Positions 43,457-53,355 are shown, counted from the first letter of the stretch. The stretch: DNA of 64,000 nucleotides from an uncultured Rhodospirillaceae bacterium (GCA_913030825.1 CAJWCU010000001.1:1-64000), one strand, 5' to 3'. Notes: generated from the letters alone by a model not told the origin. Numbers and translations: made by a program.

Positions 43457-45117
43457 CAGAATTGCTTGGTGAATCCGTTGGTGATGGGATAGCGGCGGTC
43501 GCGGCCGAAGGCACGGCCCGTGATCTTGACCCCGGGCGGGGCCTGGCGCCGTTTGTATTCGGCGCGGTCGAGAAGCTTCCAGATGCGGCGCACGACTTCG
43601 GCGTCGAAGCCTTCGGCGACGGTCGCGTCGAAGCCCATTTCCTTTTCGTTCAGGCACATCAGGATGGCGTCCAACTCGTCATAGGGCGGGAGCGAGTCCT
43701 GGTCCTTCTGATCGGGGCGCAACTCGGCCGAGGGCGGCTTGGTGATGATGCGCTCGGGGATGGCGCGGCCGCGGGGGCCTAAGAAGTCGTCGGCCGTGTG
43801 CTGGTTGCGCCAATGGCAAAGCGCGAAGACCGTCGTCTTGTAGACGTCCTTCAACACCGAATAACCGCCGTTCATGTCGCCGTAGATGGTCGCGTAGCCG
43901 ACGGACATCTCCGACTTGTTGCCGGTGGTCAGCAGCATATGGCCGAACTTGTTGGAAACGGCCATCAGCAACAGGCCGCGGGAGCGGGCCTGGATGTTCT
44001 CTTCCGTGATGTCCTTGTCCCGGCCTTCGAACATCGGGGCCAGCATCTCGTCGAAGGCGTTCATGGCGGGCTCGATCCCGACGCTTTCCAGGCGCGTGCC
44101 CAGAAGCTCCGCCGCCTCCGTGGCATCCTCAAGGCTGTCCGGCGAGGTATAGGGCGAGGGCATCATGACGTTCAGAACCCGGGCGGCGCCCAGCGCATCG
44201 ACCGCGACGGCGGCGGAAAGGGCGCTATCCACGCCCCCCGACAGGCCCAGGACGACGCCCGGAAAACCGTTCTTGTTCACGTAATCGCGGAGCCCCAGCA
44301 CCATGGCACGGTAGATGGCTTCCAGGTCGCCGGGCTCGGTGACGATCTCGGTGGGCTCGGGTTTGAAGACGTCACCGTCGCGGGTCCACCGGGTCAGCGT
44401 TACGGCGCTTTGCCAGGCCGGCATCTTGGCCGTCAGCGTGCAGTCGGCGTCCAAGACGAAGGAGGCGCCGTCGAACACCAATTCGTCCTGCCCGCCGACC
44501 AGATTGGCGTAGAGCAGCGGCAGATCGGATTCCTTGACCCGCTGCACGGCGTAATTCAGGCGCTGATCGCCCTTTTCCACGTCGTAGGGCGATCCGTTGA
44601 GGACGATCAGCATTTCCGCGCCGGACTCGTCCAGGCATTCGGTGACGTCCTCGAACCACATGTCCTCGCAGACCATGACGCCCAGCCGCGCACCCCGGAA
44701 CGGGACCGGGCCCGGCAGGGGGCCTTGCGCGAACAATCGCTTCTCGTCGAACACGCCGTAGTTGGGCAGTTCGTGTTTCAGCCGCACGACCTGGATCTCG
44801 CCTTCGTCCAGCAGGACTGCGGCGTTGTAGAGCTTGTCGTCCTGGCGCAGGGGGGCGCCCGTCAGCACCGCCGGCCCGCCATCGGCGGTTTCCTTGGCCA
44901 AGGTCTCGACGGCCTCGGCGATGCGCTCCTGGAACGACCGTTTCAAGACCAGGTCTTCCGGCGGATAACCGCAGAGTGCCAATTCCCCGGTGACGACCAG
45001 ATCGGCGCCCAGCTTCGCGGCTTCGGCGCGGGCGTTCCGGACAAGGTCCAGGTTCCCGGCGACGTCGCCGACGGTCGGGTTGATCTGGGCAATGGCGATG
45101 GCAAGGGAATCGGTCAT
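43456..45117 (-). CDS. nadE: glutamine-dependent NAD+ synthetase
   Basis: NadE amidates nicotinate adenine dinucleotide to NAD+. The 553-residue protein is the two-domain form. The N-terminal nitrilase-like amidase has Glu in [14 protein letters not shown], Lys in [14 protein letters not shown] and Cys in VCEDMWFED. The C-terminal synthetase has [16 protein letters not shown] (P-loop, PP-motif). ATG 45117 fits the family start. It lies 106 bp after pncB on the same strand and is coupled to cysS. Confidence 0.97.
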   Translation of the reverse strand: MTDSLAIAIAQINPTVGDVAGNLDLVRNARAEAAKLGADLVVTGELALCGYPPEDLVLKRSFQERIAEAVETLAKETADGGPAVLTGAPLRQDDKLYNAAVLLDEGEIQVVRLKHELPNYGVFDEKRLFAQGPLPGPVPFRGARLGVMVCEDMWFEDVTECLDESGAEMLIVLNGSPYDVEKGDQRLNYAVQRVKESDLPLLYANLVGGQDELVFDGASFVLDADCTLTAKMPAWQSAVTLTRWTRDGDVFKPEPTEIVTEPGDLEAIYRAMVLGLRDYVNKNGFPGVVLGLSGGVDSALSAAVAVDALGAARVLNVMMPSPYTSPDSLEDATEAAELLGTRLESVGIEPAMNAFDEMLAPMFEGRDKDITEENIQARSRGLLLMAVSNKFGHMLLTTGNKSEMSVGYATIYGDMNGGYSVLKDVYKTTVFALCHWRNQHTADDFLGPRGRAIPERIITKPPSAELRPDQKDQDSLPPYDELDAILMCLNEKEMGFDATVAEGFDAEVVRRIWKLLDRAEYKRRQAPPGVKITGRAFGRDRRYPITNGFTKQF

Positions 45118-45223
45118 CGGCGGGGTCTGGTCTCGGGTTTTCAAAAAGGGGTAAGCGGGCGGCGCAGGGTAGGTGCGGGGCCCCATGCTGTCAACGCGGC
45201 GCGGTGGTCTGGCCGTTCTTCTG

Positions 45224-46453
45224 TTACTTCGACTTTTCCGGCCGGCGCAACAGGAACTCACGGCCCAGTTTCACGCGTGGCTTGCCGTCATAGGCGATGA
45301 TGTCGGCGGTGGCGTAGGTCTCGTTCCAATTGCCAGGCAGGTAGGACCCCGTGCCGACGATGTCGATGGGGGCGTCGACGTCGGCCATGACCTTGCATTT
45401 GTCGACGTCGAAGCCCGAGGAACAGACGATCTTGGCCTTCGTGTATCCGGCCGCGTCCAAGCGTTCGCGGAACAGGAAGATCGCCGCCGCCGACACGCCC
45501 GTGCCGGTGAGGTGCCGCAGTTCCTTTTCATTGCGATAGCGGCGCACGGCCAGCGGCACATGGCGTTCCAGGACAGCGTAGCTTTCCTGAGGGTCGAGCC
45601 CTTCCATATACCGCCCGCCGTGGGTGTCCAGGCGGAAGGCCAGCTTGCCCGCCTCGACCATGTCGGGGAAGCGGGCGCAGACGGCCAGGGCATCCGTGAT
45701 CTCGGCGCCGAAGTAATCGACCAGGACGGTCATGGGCTCGCCCGGGAAGGTTTCGGCATACATCTCGGCGGCGCGCAGGGTCGATCCGGCGTAGCCGACC
45801 ATGGCGTGCGGCATGGTGCCCATGCCCGCCGTGTTGCCGAAATGATGGGCGGTCGCCGCCGTGGCGTTGCCGATGAAGCCCTTGGCCCCCGTCTGCTCGC
45901 GCGCGGCCTTGGAGCCGACGGCGCAGGCATAGGCCATCTGGTCGGCCATTTCCGTGCCCGCGCAATGGCGTGCGTCCATGGCCAGGAACGCGACCTTGGG
46001 CAGGGTCGCGCACATCACATAGGCGTTGTTGGCGGCGACGCAGCAGGCACCCAATTTCTGCAGAAGCAGCGTTTCCAGATCGACCAGATGGGCGAGGGAG
46101 CCGGTGACGTACATCAGGGGTTCGCCAGCCCCCGCCCATTGCCCTTCCTGGAAATTCAGCTCGATGGTGAATTCCGTGTTGCGGGCGTGGGCGGCCCCGG
46201 TCAGCCAGTCCAGCGCCAGTTTCGGCGCGAAGACCACGGGCCGGCGCATGAACACGGCATAGGTCGCTTGATTGTCGCCGAACCGGCGAACGGCCTGTTT
46301 GGTGCGCAGGAAATAATGATCGGCCCAGCGCGTGATCTCGGCCTCGAAAGGAGACGCGCCGCCGCTTTCCGTCAGCGCGTCGCCGTCGAGACCGCCCGCT
46401 GTCGGATTGGGTGCGGTCTTCTCGTCGGCCATGTCGTCCGGGGGGCCGGCCAT
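45224..46453 (-). CDS. pncB: nicotinate phosphoribosyltransferase
   Basis: PncB converts nicotinate and PRPP to nicotinate mononucleotide, the salvage step ahead of NadE. The 409-residue protein has the type II PRTase fold. Visible signatures: TRWADHYFLRTKQAV near the N-terminus, GFIGNATAATAHHFG, VLVDYFGAE and IDIVGTGSYLPG near the C-terminus. The catalytic histidine is probably in the AHHFGNT segment, by analogy. ATG 46453 is used; ATG at residue 8 is possible. The order pncB-nadE joins salvage and final amidation in NAD synthesis. Confidence 0.92.
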   Translation of the reverse strand: MAGPPDDMADEKTAPNPTAGGLDGDALTESGGASPFEAEITRWADHYFLRTKQAVRRFGDNQATYAVFMRRPVVFAPKLALDWLTGAAHARNTEFTIELNFQEGQWAGAGEPLMYVTGSLAHLVDLETLLLQKLGACCVAANNAYVMCATLPKVAFLAMDARHCAGTEMADQMAYACAVGSKAAREQTGAKGFIGNATAATAHHFGNTAGMGTMPHAMVGYAGSTLRAAEMYAETFPGEPMTVLVDYFGAEITDALAVCARFPDMVEAGKLAFRLDTHGGRYMEGLDPQESYAVLERHVPLAVRRYRNEKELRHLTGTGVSAAAIFLFRERLDAAGYTKAKIVCSSGFDVDKCKVMADVDAPIDIVGTGSYLPGNWNETYATADIIAYDGKPRVKLGREFLLRRPEKSK

Positions 46454-46496
46454 GGACTGTCTCCCGTGCTGCGGCCCGTCGCCGGTGGCAAAGCCG

Positions 46497-47882
46497 TTAC
46501 GACGGAAAGGCCGCCGCCTGCTTGAGCTTGGGCGTGCGTGCTTCCTTAAGCATTTCGGCTACCAGGAAGGCGAGTTCAAGCGCCTGACGGGCGTTCAACC
46601 GCGGATCGCAATGGGTGTGATAGCGCGCCGACAGGTCGGTATCGCTGATCGCCTGCGCACCGCCCGTGCATTCCGTCACGTCCTGGCCGGTCATCTCCAG
46701 GTGCACGCCGCCGGCATGGGTGCCTTCGGCCTGATGCACGGCGAAGAAGTCGCGGACTTCGGACAGGATGCGGTCGAACGGCCGCGTCTTAAAGCCGGTC
46801 GAGGCCTTGATGACGTTGCCGTGCATGGGGTCGGAAACCCAGGCCACCTTGCGGCCTTCGGCCTTCACCTTGCGGACCAGCGGCGGCAGGCCCTGGGCGA
46901 TCTTATCGGCACCCATGCGGGCGATGATGGTGATGCGCCCGGCCTCGTTGGTCGGGTTCAACAGATCGATCAGGCGGATCATCTCGTCCGGGTCCAGGGA
47001 CGGACCAGCCTTGAAGGCGATCGGGTTGTTGATGCCGCGCATGAATTCCACGTGGGCGCCGGCGGGGTCGCGCGTGCGGTCGCCGATCCACAACAAATGG
47101 GCCGAGGTATCGTACCAATCGCCGGTCGTGGAATCGATGCGGGTCATGGCCTGCTCGTACCACAGCAAAAGCGCTTCGTGAGACGTGTAGAAATCCGTCT
47201 CGCGAATCTGCGGCGTGGTTTCGGACGTCAGGCCGCAGGCCGCCATAAAGCCCAGGGTTTCGTCCAGGCGGTCGGCCATATCGGCGTATTTCTCGCCTTC
47301 GGCACTGTCGGCGACGAAGCCCAGGTTCCACTGATGGACCTTGTGCAGGTCGGCATAGCCGCCCTGCGCGAAGGCGCGCAGCAGGTTCAAGGTCGACGCC
47401 GACTGGTTGTAGACCTGCATCAGGCGCTGCGGATCGGGGATGCGGGCATCCTCGGTGAATTCCATACCGTTGACCATGTCGCCCCGGTAGGACGGCAGTT
47501 CGATACCGTCGATCGTTTCCGTCGGCGCGGAACGCGGCTTGGCGAACTGACCGGCCATGCGGCCGACCTTGACCACCGGCAGGGCGGCGCCGAAGGTCAG
47601 CACCACCGCCATCTGCAGCAGCACGCGGAAGGTGTCGCGGATGTTGTCCGGATGGAACTCGGCGAAGCTCTCGGCGCAATCGCCACCCTGCAACAGGAAG
47701 GCCTCGCCCTCGGCCACTTCGGCCAGGGATTTCTTCAGCGAGCGGGCCTCGCCGGCGAAGACCAGCGGCGGCGAACGCCGCAGTTGCGTTTCAACGGTTT
47801 CCAGAACCTTTTGGTCCGGATAGTCCGGAACCTGAAGGATCGGTTTGCCGCGCCAGGAGTCGGGCGTCCATTTGTTCGCCAT
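46497..47882 (-). CDS. class II 3-deoxy-7-phosphoheptulonate (DAHP) synthase
   Basis: The first enzyme of aromatic amino acid synthesis, joining PEP and erythrose-4-phosphate. The 461-residue protein is the plant-type class II form. Visible: [15 protein letters not shown] near residue 60, [14 protein letters not shown], the SYRGDMVNG stretch, [19 protein letters not shown], and [19 protein letters not shown] near the C-terminus. GAGG precedes the ATG at 47882. Its promoter region holds a TTAA-N7-TTAA box. Confidence 0.95.
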   Translation of the reverse strand: MANKWTPDSWRGKPILQVPDYPDQKVLETVETQLRRSPPLVFAGEARSLKKSLAEVAEGEAFLLQGGDCAESFAEFHPDNIRDTFRVLLQMAVVLTFGAALPVVKVGRMAGQFAKPRSAPTETIDGIELPSYRGDMVNGMEFTEDARIPDPQRLMQVYNQSASTLNLLRAFAQGGYADLHKVHQWNLGFVADSAEGEKYADMADRLDETLGFMAACGLTSETTPQIRETDFYTSHEALLLWYEQAMTRIDSTTGDWYDTSAHLLWIGDRTRDPAGAHVEFMRGINNPIAFKAGPSLDPDEMIRLIDLLNPTNEAGRITIIARMGADKIAQGLPPLVRKVKAEGRKVAWVSDPMHGNVIKASTGFKTRPFDRILSEVRDFFAVHQAEGTHAGGVHLEMTGQDVTECTGGAQAISDTDLSARYHTHCDPRLNARQALELAFLVAEMLKEARTPKLKQAAAFPS

Positions 47883-47938
47883 TTGGAACCTCTTCGAAGG
47901 CTTAAATTGTTTGTTTTCCCAGGGTCAGTAACGACCCG

Positions 47939-47966
47939 ATATAAGGGGCATCGTCGCCGATTTCCA
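47939..47966 (-). promoter_or_regulatory. candidate promoter of the DAHP synthase gene
   Basis: On the minus strand, -35 TGGAAA (47966-47961) and -10 TTATAT (47944-47939) have a 16-bp spacer. A TTAA-N7-TTAA box sits immediately upstream of the -35. Confidence 0.45.
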
Positions 47967-47967
47967 G

Positions 47968-47982
47968 TTAAACCGGCGTTAA
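47968..47982. promoter_or_regulatory. CtrA-type box TTAA-N7-TTAA
   Basis: TTAA-ACCGGCG-TTAA (plus strand) exactly matches the CtrA consensus spacing. It abuts the -35 of the DAHP synthase promoter, as CtrA-activated promoters often do. An adjacent CGGCGTT/AACGCCG hairpin overlaps it, so a structural role is also possible. Confidence 0.45.
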
Positions 47983-48036
47983 AACGCCGATTTCCCGCCA
48001 CGCCCCGGTCACCGCCCCGGTTCGATTGACCCCCGG

Positions 48037-48050
48037 TTGACCCAAGTCAA
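48037..48050. promoter_or_regulatory. FNR/FixK-type box before hemN
   Basis: TTGAC-CCAA-GTCAA is a perfect palindrome of the FNR/FixK class. Its centre is about 40 bp ahead of a possible start site (TAGTCT -10 at 48072-48077), the usual position of an activator. It suggests oxygen control of hemN. Confidence 0.6.
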
Positions 48051-48124
48051 TGCGGCGAGGGGCGGGGTCAGTAGTCTTCTTCTCACACGGTCAAAGCCGA
48101 AATGCGGCCATGGGGAAGGGTGCA

Positions 48125-49474
48125 ATGGACAACGATCTCCTGTCGAAATACGGCGGCCCGGTGCCGCGCTATACCAGCTATCCGACGGCGCCGCATTTTC
48201 ATGACGGCATCGGCGGCGGCACCTATGCGCAATGGCTTCGCGCCCTCCGCCCGGCGGGCGGGCCGGTGTCGCTTTATCTGCATGTGCCGTTCTGCCGGCA
48301 GCTGTGTACCTATTGCGGCTGCAACACAAAGATCACCCGGCAATACGGACCGGTGGCGGATTATGCCGATCTGTTGGCGCGCGAAATTGCCTTGGTTGCG
48401 CGGGAAATCCCGGAAAGGCTCGCGGTCTCGCATGTCCATTTCGGCGGCGGCACGCCGAACATCCTGGCGCCCGACGATTTCGTGCTGCTCCTCCAGCGTC
48501 TGAAACGCGCCTTCGATATTTCGCCGGAAACGGAGATCGCCGTCGAGGTCGACCCCCGCCACCTGACCCGGGACATGGTGCGGGCGATGGCGTCGGAAGG
48601 CGTTAATCGTGTCTCCATGGGGGTTCAGGACCTGAACCCCGAGGTGCAACAGGCGATCAATCGCGTTCAGCCGCTCGGCGTCGTCTCGGGCGCGATCGAG
48701 ATGCTGCGCGATGCGGGTATCGATCGGATCAACCTGGACCTTATGTACGGCCTGCCGGAGCAGACGATGGAGCGATTGTTGCGCACGGTCGATCTCGCCG
48801 CCGATCTGGGGGCGCAGCGCATCGCGCTGTTCGGCTATGCCCATGTGCCCTGGATGAAGACGCATCAGCGGCTGTTGGAAAAATTCGCCCGCGCCGGCGC
48901 CCATGGCCGGTTCGAACAGGCCGAGGCCGCGGCATTGCGCCTGGCCGAACATGGATATCGGCGGATCGGCCTGGACCATTTCGCCCGGCCTGGCGACGAA
49001 TTGCTGACGGCGCAGGCAGCGGGCGATCTTCGCCGCAATTTCCAGGGCTATACGACGGATACGGCCGAAACGGTTCTCGCCTTCGGGGCGTCGTCCATCG
49101 GCCGCCTGCCGCAGGGGTTCGTGCAGAACGCGCCCGACGTCGGCGGATACCGCCGGGCGGTTCTGGCGGATACGCCGGCTACGGTCAAAGGTGTCGCGCT
49201 GGACGACGACGACCGCCTCCGGGGCGGCATCATCGAAGCCCTAATGTGTGACATGGCGGTCGACCTGGACCGTTTCGGCGGGGCTGCCGCCTATGGCGCG
49301 GAATTGGCACGCCTGCACGAATTAGCGGCCGACGGCCTGGTTCGGATCGACGGCGCCAAGGTATCCGTGCCCGAAGCCGCGCGGCCCTTCATGCGGGTCG
49401 TCGCGGCCCAATTCGACGGCTATCTGCATGCCCCGGCGGGGCCGAAAGGCGGCCGCCATTCGATGGCGGTTTAG
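48125..49474 (+). CDS. hemN: oxygen-independent coproporphyrinogen III dehydrogenase
   Basis: HemN, a radical-SAM enzyme, decarboxylates coproporphyrinogen III to protoporphyrinogen IX without oxygen. The protein has 449 residues. The cluster motif is PFCRQLCTYCGC (CxxxCxxC) near residue 58. Other family blocks: VHFGGGTPN, GVNRVSMGVQDL, LDLMYGLPEQT. GGGGAAGGG upstream supports ATG 48125; ATG 48110 is an alternative. A perfect FNR/FixK-type palindrome lies 75 bp upstream, which agrees with low-oxygen induction of this gene in relatives. Confidence 0.96.
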   Translation: MDNDLLSKYGGPVPRYTSYPTAPHFHDGIGGGTYAQWLRALRPAGGPVSLYLHVPFCRQLCTYCGCNTKITRQYGPVADYADLLAREIALVAREIPERLAVSHVHFGGGTPNILAPDDFVLLLQRLKRAFDISPETEIAVEVDPRHLTRDMVRAMASEGVNRVSMGVQDLNPEVQQAINRVQPLGVVSGAIEMLRDAGIDRINLDLMYGLPEQTMERLLRTVDLAADLGAQRIALFGYAHVPWMKTHQRLLEKFARAGAHGRFEQAEAAALRLAEHGYRRIGLDHFARPGDELLTAQAAGDLRRNFQGYTTDTAETVLAFGASSIGRLPQGFVQNAPDVGGYRRAVLADTPATVKGVALDDDDRLRGGIIEALMCDMAVDLDRFGGAAAYGAELARLHELAADGLVRIDGAKVSVPEAARPFMRVVAAQFDGYLHAPAGPKGGRHSMAV

Positions 49475-49505
49475 GCGGGCGATACAATTTTCTCGCTGTA
49501 GGGGG

Positions 49506-49535
49506 TTGAAAACCGTCTCCTAATCGTCCTATGTC
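49506..49535 (+). promoter_or_regulatory. candidate promoter of the ABC exporter operon
   Basis: -35 TTGAAA (49506-49511) and -10 TATGTC (49530-49535) are 18 bp apart, about 150 bp before the ATPase start. Confidence 0.3.
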
Positions 49536-49587
49536 CCCTGCCGTCCAAGGTTGGTCAACAATCGGACACGTCAGGGAGAGAGACGCC

Positions 49588-49671
49588 GTGAAACGGGTTT
49601 GCCGTATTCCGGACACAATCGAATTTATTATTGCGCGGGGTCCTGCCACGCAGGGTCACGCTGGCCGTTGA
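49588..49671 (+). CDS. possible 27-residue leader peptide
   Basis: A short open frame from GTG 49588 to TGA 49671, with AGGGAGAG upstream at suitable spacing. It ends 15 bp before the ATPase start. The peptide is basic (VKRVCRIPDTIEFIIARGP...). It could be a leader ORF or chance; there is no independent support. Confidence 0.2.
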   Translation: MKRVCRIPDTIEFIIARGPATQGHAGR

Positions 49672-49686
49672 GGGAAGCGCCGCGCG

Positions 49687-50670
49687 ATGTCCGACATGAT
49701 CGTCCTTGAAAATCTGACCAAACGGTTCGGAGATTTGACCGCCGTGGACGCCGTTTCCATGCAAGTGGCGCGCGGCGAGGTGTTGGGCTTTCTCGGCCCC
49801 AACGGCGCCGGAAAGTCGACGACCATGAAGATGGTCTGCGGATATCTCACGCCGACCAGCGGCACCGCCCGGGTTCAGGGCCACGACGTGATGACCGAAC
49901 CGATGGCGGTCAAGGCGGCGATCGGCTACCTACCCGAAGGGGCGCCGACCTACGGCGACATGACCGTTCGCGCCTTTCTGCGCTTCATCGCCCGCATCCG
50001 TGGCTTCGACGGCGCCGAGGTCGATCGCCGGGTCGACCGTGTCCGCGAACTGGTTGATCTCGACGAAGTCATCGGACGACCGGTCGAGACCCTGTCCAAG
50101 GGCTTCAAGCGCCGTGTCGGCCTGGCGCAATCGATCCTGCACGATCCCGAAGTCCTGATCATGGACGAGCCGACCGACGGTCTCGACCCCAATCAGAAGC
50201 ATCAGGTCCGCTCGCTGATCAAGGACATGGCCCATGACAAGGCCATCGTCATTTCGACCCATATTCTGGAAGAAGTCGGCGCCGTCTGTTCGCGCGCCGT
50301 CGTCATCGCCCACGGCAAGCTGTTGGCCGACGGCACGCCGGAAGATTTGTTGCGCCGCGACGCCCATCACAACGCCGTCGTCGTGCGTCTGGCGGCCGCC
50401 GGGGCGGACGATCTGATCGCCGGTCTGTCGGCCCTGCCGCAGATCGCCGGGGTCGAGCCGTTAACCGGCGATGCGGCCAATACGCAAGACGGCATCGTCG
50501 GCTTCCGCGCCCGGCCCAGGGATGGTGCCTCCATCGTCGTGCCGGTCGGCGAATACCTGCGCGGCCTGGGTGTCACGCCGGAAGAGATGTATGTCGAGCA
50601 CGGCCATATGGACGAAGTCTTCCGCGCCATCACCCTGGGCGGCGAAACGCGCGCCGGAACGGGGGCCTGA
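49687..50670 (+). CDS. ABC-2-type transporter ATP-binding protein (GldA-like)
   Basis: A 327-residue ATPase. Walker A is GPNGAGKST near residue 42; the signature LSKGFKRRVGLAQ takes the place of LSGGQ; Walker B LIMDEPTDGLDP near residue 162. A 90-residue C-terminal extension is typical of gliding-type or multidrug ABC-2 ATPases. It is the first gene of a four-gene set with a permease, a Gld-type auxiliary and a DUF4340 protein, one base apart from the permease ATG. The exported cargo is unknown. Confidence 0.93.
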   Translation: MSDMIVLENLTKRFGDLTAVDAVSMQVARGEVLGFLGPNGAGKSTTMKMVCGYLTPTSGTARVQGHDVMTEPMAVKAAIGYLPEGAPTYGDMTVRAFLRFIARIRGFDGAEVDRRVDRVRELVDLDEVIGRPVETLSKGFKRRVGLAQSILHDPEVLIMDEPTDGLDPNQKHQVRSLIKDMAHDKAIVISTHILEEVGAVCSRAVVIAHGKLLADGTPEDLLRRDAHHNAVVVRLAAAGADDLIAGLSALPQIAGVEPLTGDAANTQDGIVGFRARPRDGASIVVPVGEYLRGLGVTPEEMYVEHGHMDEVFRAITLGGETRAGTGA

Positions 50671-50671
50671 G

Positions 50672-51406
50672 ATGCGTAACATCTGGATCATCGCCAAACG
50701 GGAACTGGCGGGCTACTTCGCGACGCCCCTGGCCCTCATCTTCATCGTCATTTTCCTGGCCCTGACCGGCGCCTTTACCTTTTTCCTTGGCAACTTCTTC
50801 GCCCGGGGGCAGGCCGACCTGCAGGCCTTCTTCCAGTTCCATCCCTGGCTTTACTTGATCCTGATCCCCGCGGTCGCCATGCGGCTCTGGGCGGAGGAAC
50901 GCAAATCCGGGACCATCGAACTTCTGATGACCCTGCCGGTGACGACGACCCAGGCGGTGCTCGGCAAGTTCCTCGCGGCCTGGGCGTTTTGCGGCATTGC
51001 GCTTTCGCTGACTTTCCCCATCTGGATCACGGTCAATGTCCTGGGCGAGCCCGACAACGGCACCATCGTCGCCGGCTATGTCGGAAGCTTCCTGATGGCG
51101 GGCGGGTTCATGTCCATCGGCGCCTGTATGTCGGCGATGACCAAGAACCAGGTGATCGCCTTCATCATCGCCGCCACGGTCTGCTTCCTGTTCACGATGA
51201 GCGGCCTGGAAATGGTTTTGAACTTCTTCCATGCCTGGGCGCCGCCGTTGATCGTCGATACGGTCGCCAGCCTGTCGTTCCTGGTGCGCTTCGACGCGGT
51301 GACGCGCGGCGTCATCGATATGCGCGACGTGCTGTATTTCATTTCCCTGATCGCGTTCTTCCTGTTCACCAACGTGATCGTCGTCGAAGTCAAGAAGTCG
51401 GCCTGA
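50672..51406 (+). CDS. ABC-2-type permease (GldF-like)
   Basis: A 244-residue inner-membrane protein with about six hydrophobic helices. Conserved ABC-2 text: an amphipathic MRNIWIIAKRELAGYFATPLA start, and RLWAEERKSGTIELLMTLPVTT near residue 75, diagnostic of the GldF/NosY-type permeases. The start ATG 50672 is one base after the ATPase stop. It forms the channel for the preceding ATPase. Confidence 0.92.
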   Translation: MRNIWIIAKRELAGYFATPLALIFIVIFLALTGAFTFFLGNFFARGQADLQAFFQFHPWLYLILIPAVAMRLWAEERKSGTIELLMTLPVTTTQAVLGKFLAAWAFCGIALSLTFPIWITVNVLGEPDNGTIVAGYVGSFLMAGGFMSIGACMSAMTKNQVIAFIIAATVCFLFTMSGLEMVLNFFHAWAPPLIVDTVASLSFLVRFDAVTRGVIDMRDVLYFISLIAFFLFTNVIVVEVKKSA

Positions 51407-51425
51407 GGCGGGGGAACCGGATACC

Positions 51426-53336
51426 ATGAACGCATTGAAATCCATCGACCGCAACCGCCTGGCCGTGTTCGGCGTCGTCCTGGCGGCGGTGCTGTTCCTG
51501 GCCTTCAACATCGCGGTCAATCTGTCCATGCGCTCGGCCCAAGTCGATCTGACGGAACGCGAGCTTTATACGCTGTCCGACGGCACGCGCGAGGTGTTGA
51601 CGGGTCTGAAGGAACCGCTGACCCTACGTCTCTACTTCACGCGGGCTCTCGGCGAGAACTATCCGGGTCATCAAGCCTACGCCAATCGGGTGCGCGAGTT
51701 GCTGGAACGCTATGTCGATATCTCCGGCGGAAAGATCCGGCTCGAGGTCAAGAACCCGGACCCGTTCTCCGAGCTCGAGGACGAGGCCGTGACCTTCGGC
51801 CTGCAGGGCATCCCCTATGACCAGTCGGGCGATCGCGGCTATTTCGGTGTGGCGGGCACCAATTCGGTCGACGGCATGGCGGTCATCCCTTACTTCACGA
51901 CCGAACGGGAATCCTTCCTGGAATACGACCTGACCAAGCTGGTTTACAGCCTGGCGACGCTCAAGCGGCCGTCCGTCGGTCTGGTTTCGCGCCTGCCGAT
52001 CGCCGGCGGTATCATGATGGGCCAGCGCCCCGTGCCGGCCTGGGCCGTCGTCGGCCAGATGCGCGAACTTTACGATGTGCAGACCATGCCCGCCGAATTC
52101 GCCACCGTGCCGCCGAACATCGGCGTGCTGATGCTGGTGCATCCGAAGGGGTTGAGCGACGAGACGCTTTACGCCATCGACCAGTTCGTCATGCGCGGCG
52201 GCCGTGTCCTGGCCTTTATCGATCCGAACGCCGAAGCCGACATGCCGTCGCCGGGCGCGCAGCCGGGCCCGTCGAACATCGACGGTCTTTTGAAATCCTG
52301 GGGCGTCACGTTCGTGAAGGACAAGTTCGCGGGCGATCTGGAAACCGCGCGCCGGGTCAACGTCAAACATCAGGGCCAAATCACGTCCGTCGACTATGTC
52401 GCCTGGAATACGCTGGAACGGCGCAACCTGGACACCACTGACGCCGTGGTCGCCGATATCCAGAACATCAACGTCGGTTCCGCCGGGGTCCTGGAGCCGG
52501 CAGAGGGTGCGACCACGACCTTCCAGCCGCTGATGCAGACGACGGAAAAATCAGAAGCCATCGACGCGGCCAAGCTGCGCGGGCGCATCGACGTGGTTGC
52601 CCTGTTCCGCGATTTCAAACCGTCGGGCACGAAGCTGACCATGGCGGCCAGGGTCACCGGCCCGGTCAAAACGGCCTTCCCCGACGGCCCGCCGCTGATC
52701 GGCGAGGGACCGGACGCCGAAAAGGAACGCGCCGAGAAGGCCAAGTCGCAGATCATGGAATCCAAGACGCCGTTGAACGCCATCGTCGTCGCCGATACGG
52801 ACATGCTGCACGAGGGGCTCTGGGCCGAGGTCCGCAACGTCAACGGCGAACAGCTTCTGGTGCCTTATGCCGGGAACGGCGATTTCGTCATCAACGCCAT
52901 CGACAACCTGTCCGGCGGCGACGCGCTTCTGAGCCTGCGCTCGCGTGGGGATTCCCGCCGACCGTTCCGCATGGTTGAGGAATTGCAGTTGGAGGCCGAG
53001 CGCAAGTTCCGCGCCGAACAGGAAAAGTTGGTCAAGGAACTGCAGGAAACCCAGGCCAAGATCGAAGGCCTGACCAGCCGGGAGAGCGGCTCCAGCGAGG
53101 CGATCCTGTCCGGCGACGAAAAACGGGCGATCGCCGAATTCCGCAGCCGCATGATCGAATTGCGCCGCGATTTGCGCGACGTGCAACATGCGCTGCGCAA
53201 GGATATCGACGCGCTGGACGGCTGGTTGAAGTTCTTCAACATCGCGGCCATTCCCCTGTTGCTCGGCCTGATCGCCCTGATCATCGCCGTGGCCCGCCGC
53301 GTCAGCCGCGCGCGCGCCCGGCCGGTGGCCGAATGA
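51426..53336 (+). CDS. GldG-like ABC auxiliary protein
   Basis: A 636-residue protein: an N-terminal membrane helix (about residues 13-35), a long extracytoplasmic domain, a coiled-coil (about 515-560) and a C-terminal helix (about 600-622). The DLTERELYTLSDGTREVLTGL segment near residue 40 is typical of GldG-type auxiliary components. GGGGGAACC precedes ATG 51426. It probably works with the ATPase and permease as a cargo-handling or periplasmic part. The role outside gliding bacteria is unknown. Confidence 0.9.
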   Translation: MNALKSIDRNRLAVFGVVLAAVLFLAFNIAVNLSMRSAQVDLTERELYTLSDGTREVLTGLKEPLTLRLYFTRALGENYPGHQAYANRVRELLERYVDISGGKIRLEVKNPDPFSELEDEAVTFGLQGIPYDQSGDRGYFGVAGTNSVDGMAVIPYFTTERESFLEYDLTKLVYSLATLKRPSVGLVSRLPIAGGIMMGQRPVPAWAVVGQMRELYDVQTMPAEFATVPPNIGVLMLVHPKGLSDETLYAIDQFVMRGGRVLAFIDPNAEADMPSPGAQPGPSNIDGLLKSWGVTFVKDKFAGDLETARRVNVKHQGQITSVDYVAWNTLERRNLDTTDAVVADIQNINVGSAGVLEPAEGATTTFQPLMQTTEKSEAIDAAKLRGRIDVVALFRDFKPSGTKLTMAARVTGPVKTAFPDGPPLIGEGPDAEKERAEKAKSQIMESKTPLNAIVVADTDMLHEGLWAEVRNVNGEQLLVPYAGNGDFVINAIDNLSGGDALLSLRSRGDSRRPFRMVEELQLEAERKFRAEQEKLVKELQETQAKIEGLTSRESGSSEAILSGDEKRAIAEFRSRMIELRRDLRDVQHALRKDIDALDGWLKFFNIAAIPLLLGLIALIIAVARRVSRARARPVAE

Positions 53337-53355
53337 CCGACGTGAGGATTGCGAG

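Noticed and set aside
46332-48029. A 565-codon open frame opposite the DAHP synthase gene
   Set aside because: The complementary gene is clearly DAHP synthase; this frame shows no motif and covers the promoter region.
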